Positions 18,599 through 24,908 of a DNA stretch of 64,000 bases are shown in pieces; within the stretch, counting starts at the first letter, position 1, and each line of letters begins with the position of its first letter. The DNA comes from Dolichospermum sp. LEGE 00240 (GTDB lineage Bacteria > Cyanobacteriota > Cyanobacteriia > Cyanobacteriales > Nostocaceae): the NCBI RefSeq assembly GCF_015207875.1, contig NZ_JADEVZ010000005.1, forward strand, positions 62,001 through 126,000, written 5' to 3'. A model generated the notes under the pieces. That model did no database searches. It saw only the letters and a program-made list of their open reading frames with translations, and was not told the origin of the DNA. A program made the translations under genes and the position numbers.

Positions 18599-18819
18599 TG
18601 AAACACTATCACATTAATATTTTCTACAGTCAAGAAGATGAAGGTTATATTGCTGATATTCCTGATTTAAAATATTGTTCAGGATTTGGTTTAACAGAAG
18701 AAGAAGCGCTGCAAGAAGTTCTCAAAGCCAAAGCTGCTTGGTTAGAAGCTGCGAAAATAGAAGGTAAACCGATTCCCGAAGCAAGATATAAACCTGTAAT
18801 TTATCAAATAGCTTCATAA
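18598..18819 (+). CDS. hicB: HicB-family antitoxin
   Basis: A 73-residue HicB fold: the strand-turn IFYSQEDEGYIADIPDL, then GFGLTEEEALQEVLKAKAAWLEAA, the standard partially degraded RNase-H-like antitoxin core. There is no C-terminal DNA-binding domain, as in the short HicB class. Its ATG overlaps the hicA stop, so the two are translationally coupled. It should neutralise HicA. Since hicA has lost its ATG, hicB may be the only well-translated member. Confidence 0.85.
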   Translation: MKHYHINIFYSQEDEGYIADIPDLKYCSGFGLTEEEALQEVLKAKAAWLEAAKIEGKPIPEARYKPVIYQIAS

Positions 18820-18825
18820 TTATGT

Positions 18826-18898
18826 AGATTTGGTTGAGAAAACCCAACATCTTTATAATTTTATTGCGTTGGGTTACGCTTTGCTTAACCCAACCTAC
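18826..18898. repeat. GGGTTAACCCAAC-type dispersed inverted repeat
   Basis: A hairpin-forming repeat with GTTGGGTT/AACCCAAC arms after hicB. The same family occurs at 20414-20515 and, more degenerate, at 29739-29776 and about 30275-30303. Confidence 0.7.
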
Positions 18899-18920
18899 GA
18901 ATTATTACTAGGTAAAGAAT

Positions 18921-18998
18921 AATGAAAGTAGGATAGAATTTAATGTAAAACAATGATAAAATAAAGTAATGTCGAAAAAACGTAAATTACTAGAGAAA
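18921..18998. repeat. 78-bp direct repeat, copy 2 (hicA leader remnant)
   Basis: Duplicate of 18296-18373. It keeps the ATG at 18969 and MSKKRKLLEK, then runs into a short frame ending near 19042, so it is a promoter and start fragment of hicA placed just before the next toxin-antitoxin module. Confidence 0.85.
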
Positions 18999-19011
18999 GG
19001 AAAATTAAAAA

Positions 19012-19248
19012 ATGGAAAGTTTAAGACTGCGATCCCGCATTGATAAAGATGGACTATTAAAAATTCATTTACCACAGGCTAAAGAAGGAACTGAATTTGA
19101 TATTATTGTTATTTATGAAATAGCTGTACCAAAAGAAGAAACAGCCACAGAACAAACCATGAAATTGAGTGATTTTTATGGTTGTATCCAAGATGAAACA
19201 TTTATTAGACATCCACAATTAGAACAACCTGAAAGAGAAGCATTCTGA
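19012..19248 (+). CDS. Antitoxin of a PIN-domain module
   Basis: A 78-residue protein that begins with a strand-rich segment (SLRLRSRIDKDGLLKIHLPQ) and ends with an extended tail, TMKLSDFYGCIQDETFI. This fits the cyanobacterial VapB-like antitoxins whose tail occupies the PIN active site. Its TGA stop overlaps the ATG of the downstream PIN toxin. The start lies just after the duplicated hicA leader, so transcription may now depend on that borrowed promoter. Confidence 0.75.
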   Translation: MESLRLRSRIDKDGLLKIHLPQAKEGTEFDIIVIYEIAVPKEETATEQTMKLSDFYGCIQDETFIRHPQLEQPEREAF

Positions 19249-19652
19249 TGATTTACTTATTAGATACCAATACCTGTATTATTTATCTTAAAGGTAAAAA
19301 TATTCATCTAAAAGAGAAATTAGATAGTATCTCAACTTCTGAAATTGCAGTTTGTTCTGTTGTGAAAAGTGAGTTATTCTATGGCGCTATGCGGAGTGCT
19401 AAACCAGAGAGTAATTTAAAATTACAACAAGCATTTCTTGATAAATTCGTCTCTTTACCCTTTAATGATGAAGCAGCTATAATTTTCGGTAATATTCGTG
19501 CTGAACTTACTAGCAAAGGAACACCAATTGGTGGTTATGATTTACAAATTGCTGCTATTGCTTTAGCTAATAATTTGATATTAGTTACACACAATACTAG
19601 GGAGTTTTCCCGCATTCCTCAATTACAATTACAAGACTGGGAAATAACATAA
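19248..19652 (+). CDS. vapC: VapC-type PIN-domain ribonuclease toxin
   Basis: A 134-residue PIN domain. The acidic active-site residues are in place: D6 (LLDTNTC), E42 (SELFYG) and D98 (GYDLQIAA), with the terminal NNLILVTHNTREFSRIP signature that resembles the FitB/VapC subgroup cleaving tRNA or other RNA. It is intact and full length. It overlaps its antitoxin gene by one base. Confidence 0.9.
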   Translation: MIYLLDTNTCIIYLKGKNIHLKEKLDSISTSEIAVCSVVKSELFYGAMRSAKPESNLKLQQAFLDKFVSLPFNDEAAIIFGNIRAELTSKGTPIGGYDLQIAAIALANNLILVTHNTREFSRIPQLQLQDWEIT

Positions 19653-19677
19653 TTAAACATCATCACTTTAACTTTAT

Positions 19678-20094
19678 ATGTCAGCGAAAGATTTTTTTCA
19701 CAATGCAGTTAGGTTAGCTTTAGAAAAAGATGGTTGGTTAATTACTGATGATCCTTTATCATTTACAGTAGATAGTCTTGATTTTAGAATTGATTTAGAA
19801 ACAGAAATACTTTTAGGAGCAGAAAAAGAAGGTCAAAAAATAGCAGTTGAGGTAAAATCTTTTTTAGCTGACTCAATCGTAAATGAATTTCATACCGCTT
19901 TAGGACAAACACTTAATTATCGTACTGTTTTAAGAAAAAAAGAACCCAACCGCATTTTATATCTAGCAATTGGTAATGACATATACAAAGAGTTTTTTCT
20001 AATTCCGTTTATTCAAGAAATAATTGCTGAACATAAATTAAAATTATTGATTTTTGAAATTATTAAACAGGAGATTGTTTTATGGAAGGAATGA
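19678..20094 (+). CDS. xisH: XisH-family protein, copy 1
   Basis: A 138-residue relative of XisH, named for its requirement in fdxN-element excision in Anabaena. The fold is PD-(D/E)XK-like: IDLETEILLGAEKEGQKIAVEVK (38-60) with E58-x-K60. The family start is AKDFFHNAVRLALEKDGW. The end overlaps the following xisI gene by 13 bases, the usual arrangement. No excision element or recombinase is seen nearby, so it probably acts as an independent accessory module. Confidence 0.9.
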   Translation: MSAKDFFHNAVRLALEKDGWLITDDPLSFTVDSLDFRIDLETEILLGAEKEGQKIAVEVKSFLADSIVNEFHTALGQTLNYRTVLRKKEPNRILYLAIGNDIYKEFFLIPFIQEIIAEHKLKLLIFEIIKQEIVLWKE

Positions 20095-20411
20095 ATTATC
20101 CTGAATTAGTAAAAACCGTGTTAGCAAGACATACCGAAAATCATAGATCAGAAGGAACCGAAAAGGAGTTAATTTTTGATAGTGAAAGAAATAGTTATTT
20201 AGTAGTTCATGTAGGATGGCAGAATAACGAAAGGGCTTATGGTACAGTTATTCATGTAGATATTAGAGATGGAAAAATCTGGATTCAGCGAGATTTAACT
20301 GAAGAAGGTGTAGCTAGTGAACTGGTAGAATTAGGAGTACCAAAAACCGATATAGTTTTAGGTTTTAAATCTCCTTTTGTGAGGGGATTTACTGGTTTTG
20401 CAGTGTGTTAG
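20082..20411 (+). CDS. xisI: XisI-family protein, copy 1
   Basis: A 109-residue XisI-like protein. The family pattern is NYPELVKTVLARH at the start, then HVGWQNNERAYGTVIHVDIRDGKIWIQRD, and LVELGVPKTDIVLGF near the end. It pairs with the xisH gene that overlaps it. The biochemical role is unknown; in Anabaena it is needed together with XisF and XisH for excision control. Confidence 0.9.
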   Translation: MEGMNYPELVKTVLARHTENHRSEGTEKELIFDSERNSYLVVHVGWQNNERAYGTVIHVDIRDGKIWIQRDLTEEGVASELVELGVPKTDIVLGFKSPFVRGFTGFAVC

Positions 20412-20413
20412 TT

Positions 20414-20515
20414 GTAGGTTGGGTTGAAAAACGTTCGCGTAGCGTGCCGTAGGCATAACCCAACATTTTTATAATTTGATTGCGTTGGGTTGCGATGCGG
20501 CTTAACCCAACTTAC
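20414..20515. repeat. Dispersed inverted repeat between the two xisHI pairs
   Basis: GTAGGTTGGGTT-type arms at either end, with an internal ACGTTCGCGTAGCGTGCCGT stretch. It lies in the only gap between the tandem xisH-xisI pairs. Same family as 18826-18898. Confidence 0.7.
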
Positions 20516-20584
20516 AAATATAATACAGAGCCATTACTTAAAAAACAAGGTATAATCCAATATAAAATATCACTTTAAATTTTT

Positions 20585-21004
20585 ATGTCAGCAAAAGATA
20601 TATTTCACAATACAGTTAAAATAGCATTAGAAAAAGAGAATTGGCAAATTACTGATGATCCTTTATATTTACGCCTAACAGCATTAGTGAAAATTAGGAT
20701 AGATTTAGGAGCAGAAAAGCTAATTGGTGCTGAGAAAGATAATCAAAAGATAGCAGTAGAGGTAAAAAGTTTTCTCGGACTTTCAGCAATTTCCGAATTT
20801 CATACAGCAATTGGTCAATTTTTAAATTATAGGATAGCATTAGGACAGCAAGACCCTGAAAGAGTATTATATTTAGCTATATCTGAAGATATATATCAAG
20901 AGTTTTTTACTGATAGTTTCATTCAAACTGTTTTACAAACTTATGAAATTAAATTATTAGTTTTTGACATTAATAAGGAGGAAATAGTGTTATGGAAACC
21001 TTAA
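20585..21004 (+). CDS. xisH: XisH-family protein, copy 2
   Basis: A 139-residue paralogue of the preceding xisH. It keeps the same AKDIFHNTVKIALEKENW start, DPLYL and the IAVEVKSF nuclease-like motif (E59-x-K61). The two copies are clearly diverged at the protein level, so the duplication is old or the copies were gained separately. It overlaps its own xisI by 13 bases, exactly as in copy 1. Confidence 0.9.
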   Translation: MSAKDIFHNTVKIALEKENWQITDDPLYLRLTALVKIRIDLGAEKLIGAEKDNQKIAVEVKSFLGLSAISEFHTAIGQFLNYRIALGQQDPERVLYLAISEDIYQEFFTDSFIQTVLQTYEIKLLVFDINKEEIVLWKP

Positions 21005-21324
21005 ATTATCAAGAGATAGTAAAAGATATTATCTCTAAATATGCAAAAGACCAAGCAGAGGAAGATTTAGAAAATACAGAAATTGTTTTTGATACAGAAC
21101 GGGATATTTATTTATTGTTATATACAGGATGGAAAGACGAAAATAGAATTTATGGTTGTCCCATTCATATTAGTATTAAAGATGGAAAAATCTGGATTGA
21201 AAGGGATTTTACGGAAGAAGGAATTGCTCATCAATTAGTAGAGTTAGGTGTACCGAAAACAGATATTGTTTTAGGTTTTAGATCACCTTATGTGAGACAG
21301 TTTACAGGTTTTGCATCGGTTTAG
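20992..21324 (+). CDS. xisI: XisI-family protein, copy 2
   Basis: A 110-residue paralogue of the gene at 20082, with the shared core KIWIERDFTEEGIAHQLVEL followed by GVPKTDIVLGFRSPYVRQFTG. Full length and in frame. It ends the second xisH-xisI pair. A minus-strand gene converges about 100 bases downstream. Confidence 0.9.
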   Translation: METLNYQEIVKDIISKYAKDQAEEDLENTEIVFDTERDIYLLLYTGWKDENRIYGCPIHISIKDGKIWIERDFTEEGIAHQLVELGVPKTDIVLGFRSPYVRQFTGFASV

Positions 21325-21430
21325 ATTTAGATAAACTCTCAATCATCCATTGATTCTGTAAACAAAGATTCCAAATTTCGATAACCACTAACTACACCTC
21401 TTTCTCTGCGTTCTCTGCGTGAGAAAAAAA

Positions 21431-21793
21431 TTACCCCAAAGTCAAAATACCTTCTGGAAAATCCACAACTAAACGCAATAACTTTAACCACTCAGAACCC
21501 AATAAAATCTCATTAATTCCTTTGCCCACATTCACAGGAATTTGATACTGCTTTCCGTCTAATATCACTTGACCTAAATAAATCTGAAATTTTGATTCAC
21601 CTTTAGCAGTCCGTAACATTTCCTCCCCACTATACACCCATTCTAATCCATCTAAATCTTGTGTATTAATAGCCATAAAACCTGCAAAGCCCGTATCAAA
21701 TAGGGCATCTATAGTAAGATTTAAGCCATCATTAGTAACTAATTCAATCTCAAAAAATAATTGCCCATTATCTCCAAAATAACCATCTATCAT
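21431..21793 (-). CDS. Retropepsin-like aspartic protease (clan AA)
   Basis: A 120-residue single-domain retropepsin-like protein. The catalytic motif ALFDTGFAGFMAI (about 29-41, DTG) is preceded by a beta-rich EIELVTNDGLNLTI. The second half GINEILLGSEWLKLL matches the conserved I-L-G flap strand. Dimerisation would be needed for activity. The ATG overlaps the stop of the upstream gene (21790-22107) by four bases, so the two are coupled. Such pairs are frequent among cyanobacterial accessory genes; their role is unknown. Confidence 0.75.
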   Translation of the reverse strand: MIDGYFGDNGQLFFEIELVTNDGLNLTIDALFDTGFAGFMAINTQDLDGLEWVYSGEEMLRTAKGESKFQIYLGQVILDGKQYQIPVNVGKGINEILLGSEWLKLLRLVVDFPEGILTLG

Positions 21794-22107
21794 ATTGTGC
21801 CAGTTGTCCCTGTTTCATTCAAACAAAAAACGAAATGTCTAGCTTGAGGATATTTTTCCAACATTCTTTTATGAGATTGCATTCTATCCTGATCAATTAA
21901 ATATTCCCCACTATTGGGTTCTATGGAAATATACCAACCATAATGACTTTCCATATATTCAGAACGGACACGATCAAAAATTGCTCGACAACGCTGATAA
22001 AATATTTCATCTTCCGCTTCTCGTTTAGCTAATTCTTCTGGTGATATAGTCAATTCAGGAAAAATTCTTCCTCGTCTTACCATTTTTTTTGATGTTATGT
22101 GAGTCAT
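21790..22107 (-). CDS. Hypothetical partner of the retropepsin-like protein
   Basis: A 105-residue soluble protein with no known domain. The middle contains an alpha-helical IFYQRCRAIFDRVRSEYM followed by GWYISIEPNSGEYLIDQD. The end, ARHFVFCLNETGTTGTI, is shared in my recollection by similar small proteins encoded before DTG proteins. The ATG at 22083 (MVRRGRIFPEL) is an alternative start. Its stop overlaps the downstream protease-like gene, suggesting the two act together, perhaps as substrate or antitoxin-like partner. Confidence 0.65.
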   Translation of the reverse strand: MTHITSKKMVRRGRIFPELTISPEELAKREAEDEIFYQRCRAIFDRVRSEYMESHYGWYISIEPNSGEYLIDQDRMQSHKRMLEKYPQARHFVFCLNETGTTGTI

Positions 22108-22181
22108 ATCATTAACTTGAACTCTATTTATTATTTTAACTTAAATTGTGCTTAATTGCAAGTATTACCATGGCATAAATT

Positions 22182-22652
22182 TTAACATGATTTCCCCTCT
22201 TTATTTTCATCATTAAAAGCTGCTGCTAACTCAGGACTAATAATAGCTGTAGAACTTTCATGCCATTCATGAATAATAGCATCAATCAAATCCCAAGCCT
22301 CATTAGAAGTATCAGTTAAGCGAAAAGCCTCACTCACTTCTTTAATAAACTCTTGCAATTCATCAGCATCAAATACGCTCAACCATCCATAAGGATGCTC
22401 ATAACCTATTTTTTGTCCTAATAATAACCGAAACGCAACCGATAACACCTCAAAAACAGCCTTACTTTGTGTTAGCCCTTTCACTAAATAAGCCACATCT
22501 TCACGACGCAATAGCGCAAAAGATTGGTCATTGCGAGTAATAGTAATTGGATGTTCATAAGCTTTGTCTAGAATTCGTCCAGGTTGACGATTCAACTCAG
22601 TGGCTGTAATTAGCTCATCTGAGAACGCATTGCTAAAAATTGCCATTGACAT
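22182..22652 (-). CDS. Phd/YefM-like antitoxin (orphan)
   Basis: A 156-residue protein with an N-terminal Phd/YefM-type fold: ITATELNRQPGRILDKAYEHPITITRNDQSFALLRRED (about 16-53). A longer C-terminal helical region than usual follows. The stop codon overlaps an ATG opening a seven-codon frame (MLKFMPW) that ends at once, perhaps the leftover of a RelE/YoeB toxin start. I therefore read it as an antitoxin whose toxin was lost. A palindrome upstream (22694-22713) may be its operator. Confidence 0.65.
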   Translation of the reverse strand: MSMAIFSNAFSDELITATELNRQPGRILDKAYEHPITITRNDQSFALLRREDVAYLVKGLTQSKAVFEVLSVAFRLLLGQKIGYEHPYGWLSVFDADELQEFIKEVSEAFRLTDTSNEAWDLIDAIIHEWHESSTAIISPELAAAFNDENKEGKSC

Positions 22653-22693
22653 GATACCCGCGTTTTCCAGAAACGCTGATTTAATATATGATA

Positions 22694-22713
22694 TTACGTA
22701 CTATTATACGTAA
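22694..22713. promoter_or_regulatory. Palindromic operator candidate
   Basis: TTACGTA-CTATTA-TACGTAA, perfect 7-base arms with a six-base spacer, 42 bases before the start of the Phd-like antitoxin. Phd/YefM proteins bind palindromes in their own promoters, so autoregulation is a reasonable inference. Confidence 0.5.
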
Positions 22714-22851
22714 CCCTTGTCATTTGTCAATAGGTAACATTACAAAAACCTTTGTACTTGCAATTCTTCCTTTGCGTCTTTGCGCCTTTGCGTGAGATAA
22801 AAATATTCATAACTTCTTGATATACTAGAAACATTCCTAAACAATCATCTC

Positions 22852-23091
22852 ATGTTAACCATAACCATTGATGAAATCCAGAAAAACTTCACTAGCTATC
22901 TTCACCAAGTAGCAGCAGGAGAAAGTATAATTATCATCGAATCAGGTAAAGCGATCGCAGAAATAAAACCAGTTTCCCCCACATCTCCACAACTCAGACC
23001 TTATGGTTTATGTGCTGGAGAGTTCATTGTTCCAGATGATTTTGATGCTCCCTTACCTGATGAAATTTTGAATAGTTTTGAGGGTAAATGA
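22852..23091 (+). CDS. Phd/YefM-family antitoxin
   Basis: A 79-residue antitoxin: TIDEIQKNFTSYLHQVAAGESIIIIESGKAIAEIKPV (about 5-41) is the DNA-binding and dimer fold. The tail YGLCAGEFIVPDDFDAPLPD is the toxin-wrapping segment usual before type-II PIN toxins. Its stop overlaps the ATG of the following vapC by four bases. Confidence 0.88.
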   Translation: MLTITIDEIQKNFTSYLHQVAAGESIIIIESGKAIAEIKPVSPTSPQLRPYGLCAGEFIVPDDFDAPLPDEILNSFEGK

Positions 23092-23474
23092 AATTATTAT
23101 TAGATACCCATATTTTCCTATGGTTTATTAGCGGTGATGTAAAATTACCGATTCATTTACAAAATAGTATTCGTGATTTAAACAACGATGTCTATTTAAG
23201 TTGTGTTTCAGTTTGGGAAGCAACCGTAAAATATCAATTAGGTAAATTACCCTTACCAGCATCACCGGAAATATACCTTCCTAAACAGCGTCAACAGCAC
23301 CTAATTAACAGTCTCAATCTTGATGAAGAAACTATTGCTCAACTTGTAAATCTGCCATTATTGCATCGTGATCCTTTTGATAGAATTTTAATTTGTCAAG
23401 CATTACAAAATAATATGACCATTGTAACATTAGATTCAGCTATTCATACCTATTCCGTCAATGTTTTATATTAG
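23088..23474 (+). CDS. vapC: VapC-family PIN-domain toxin
   Basis: A 128-residue PIN domain with all acidic positions visible: D6 (LLDTHIFLW), E44 (SVWEATVK), D95/D98 (HRDPFDRI) and D116. The LDTHIFLWF opening and HRDPFDRIL are typical of the Phd-partnered VapC subfamily. Full length. Probably a functional ribonuclease module with the upstream antitoxin. Confidence 0.9.
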   Translation: MKLLLDTHIFLWFISGDVKLPIHLQNSIRDLNNDVYLSCVSVWEATVKYQLGKLPLPASPEIYLPKQRQQHLINSLNLDEETIAQLVNLPLLHRDPFDRILICQALQNNMTIVTLDSAIHTYSVNVLY

Positions 23475-23484
23475 AGCTTTGTCT

Positions 23485-23640
23485 CATTCCATTTATTGAA
23501 CGACGCTTATATCTCGCTATTCGTCAAGAAACCTACTCAGAACTATTTCAATAGTTGGTAAAATCTTATTAGAAAATCAACGCCTTTGTTTACTTGTCTT
23601 CGACTCCAAACAAGAGATTATACTGCAATGGATACCTTAG
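23485..23640 (+). pseudogene. xisH remnant (third copy, 3-prime part)
   Basis: Decayed 3-prime end of an xisH gene, with recognisable RRLYLAIRQETYSELFQ (compare RVLYLAISEDIYQEFF in copy 2). After an internal stop and frame damage comes LLVFDSKQEIILQWIP. The remnant ends by overlapping the ATG of the xisI remnant by 13 bases, the same overlap as in both intact pairs, which supports the identification. Confidence 0.7.
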
Positions 23641-24130
23641 ATAAATATCGCCAAATCATTCAAAAAATCTTAGAGGTTGTTTGAAAAGTATCAGATGAAA
23701 CCCATAATCTCCAAAAACCTAACCCCCCTGCCCCCCTTCCCTACCAGGGAATGGGGTTTTCAAAGCCTCTCCCCGCGTCGGGGAGAGGTTTGGAGAGGGG
23801 TCAATTTATACATTCAAAACTTTTCAAACACCCTCTTAACTGAATATTCCCAACTTCTCTACGCTTACGGTGAACTAGAAAGACAACTAATAATAGACCA
23901 AACAGCCAACCATTACCTACTACTAACACTCTTGCTGGGAAAATAATCAACGAGTGCATGGTTGTTTAGTTCATATTGACATAATCAACGATAAAATCTG
24001 GATTCAAAGAGACGGAACAGAATACGGTATAGCCAACGAACTTGTTAACGCTGGTATTCCTAAAAATCAAATTGTTTTAGCCTGACCACCAGCCGATATC
24101 AGACAATATACAGAATTTGCAGTTGCTTAG
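23628..24130 (+). pseudogene. xisI remnant interrupted by a MITE
   Basis: Begins MDTLDKYRQIIQKIL, a typical XisI start. It is cut by a 163-bp element at 23673-23835 and resumes as TEYSQLLYAYGELERQ. Joining the flanks across the TTA duplication restores QKILTEYSQL. Further on there is a frame shift near 23940 and a stop within LVNAGIPKNQIVLA before the terminal IRQYTEFAVA. It is thus a broken third xisI with at least three lesions. Confidence 0.75.
23673..23835. mobile_element. MITE, 163 bp, with TTA target duplication
   Basis: Imperfect terminal inverted repeats: GAGGTTGTTTGAAAAGT on the left, ACTTTTCAAACACCCTC on the right. TTA flanks both sides (23670-23672 and 23836-23838), and the two halves of xisI join in frame when one TTA and the element are removed. 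The interior is a C-rich/G-rich hairpin containing CCCCGCGTCGGGGAGAGG. Non-coding. Confidence 0.75.
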
Positions 24131-24196
24131 TTTAAAACTCATTATAAAAAAAGGAGGCTTAAAACCTCCAACAAAATAAATTTCATTAATCAATAA

Positions 24197-24520
24197 TCAA
24201 GAAAGTTTATAACTGATATATCGGTTCAGACTAACTTTTTCTTCTGCGGCTTCTATAGCTAATTTGCGGTGTAGTGCCGGGGTAATACGTACCTGAAATT
24301 TACCACTATATTGCTTCTGGGCTAGTGGTTCTGGAGGTATCTCCCCAGTAGTTTCCATATCAGTTAGTATATCTTTCACTAGCTCTGTAATACCTTTGAG
24401 AGCAGTAAGATTATCTTCATGAAGATAAGACAGGCTAGGAAATTCTGCACACAAACCCACAAATTCTTGATCCTCTTGTGACCAAGTAACTCTATATGTA
24501 TAGTGGTTGTGATTAACCAT
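24197..24520 (-). CDS. HicB-like antitoxin with C-terminal ribbon-helix-helix
   Basis: About 107 residues. The N-terminal part is HicB-like (YTYRVTWSQEDQEFVGLCAEFPSLSYLHED), and the C-terminal FQVRITPALHRKLAIEAAEEKVSLNRYISYKL is an RHH/Arc DNA-binding domain. This is the long HicB class, which both neutralises toxin and represses. The start at 24520 (MVNHNHYTYR) follows a short frame from upstream, KNRYQVRQVLDAIEKLAAIE, that ends by overlapping it. That frame may be the tail of a lost gene. No HicA is beside it. Confidence 0.75.
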   Translation of the reverse strand: MVNHNHYTYRVTWSQEDQEFVGLCAEFPSLSYLHEDNLTALKGITELVKDILTDMETTGEIPPEPLAQKQYSGKFQVRITPALHRKLAIEAAEEKVSLNRYISYKLS

Positions 24521-24651
24521 TTTCCGATTCCTCAGTTTCTTCAATTGCTGCTAATTTTTCGATTGCATCCAAAACTTGTCTAACTTGATATCTGTTTTTA
24601 GTCTAAACTCCAGAACTTAAGTTAAAAATGGCTTATCTGTTGGCTTCCACA

Positions 24652-24800
24652 CCCGCCCGGAAATGATAGCGTAGCGTGGCGTAAGCCATATTTCCGGGCT
24701 AATAGCGAAAGTAAACTTTAGTTTACTCAAAAATTTCCGAGTTATTTAGTCATCTTCAGATGACTTCTGCTATTAGACTGGGAATTCATTCCCAGGCGGG
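24652..24800. ncRNA. Candidate structured RNA or transposon end (branched hairpin block)
   Basis: A 149-base block bounded by CCCGCC (24652-24657) and GGCGGG (24795-24800). It holds GCCCGGAAAT/ATTTCCGGGC (24655-24664, 24690-24699) and AGTAAAC/GTTTACT (24710-24727). It also holds AGTCATC/GATGACT (24748-24765) and CTGGGAAT/ATTCCCAG (24778-24795). CTAATAGC (24699-24706) pairs with GCTATTAG (24769-24776) and encloses the two middle hairpins, giving a multi-branch junction. No protein gene lies here. It could be a HEARO/omega-like RNA or an IS200/IS605-type end without its transposase. The assignment is tentative. Confidence 0.4.
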
Positions 24801-24908
24801 CTTTACCCCTACGTTTAGAATCAAACAGTCAAGCCCTTATAAAAATATAAATTTGTTTCTAGTATAGGGAGTAAAACCCCCTATTTACCAGCAATATCCT
24901 TTATGCTC

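Noticed and set aside
23677-23946. 89-codon frame with proline-rich start
   Set aside because: It is translation of the MITE interior and the decayed xisI, not a separate protein.
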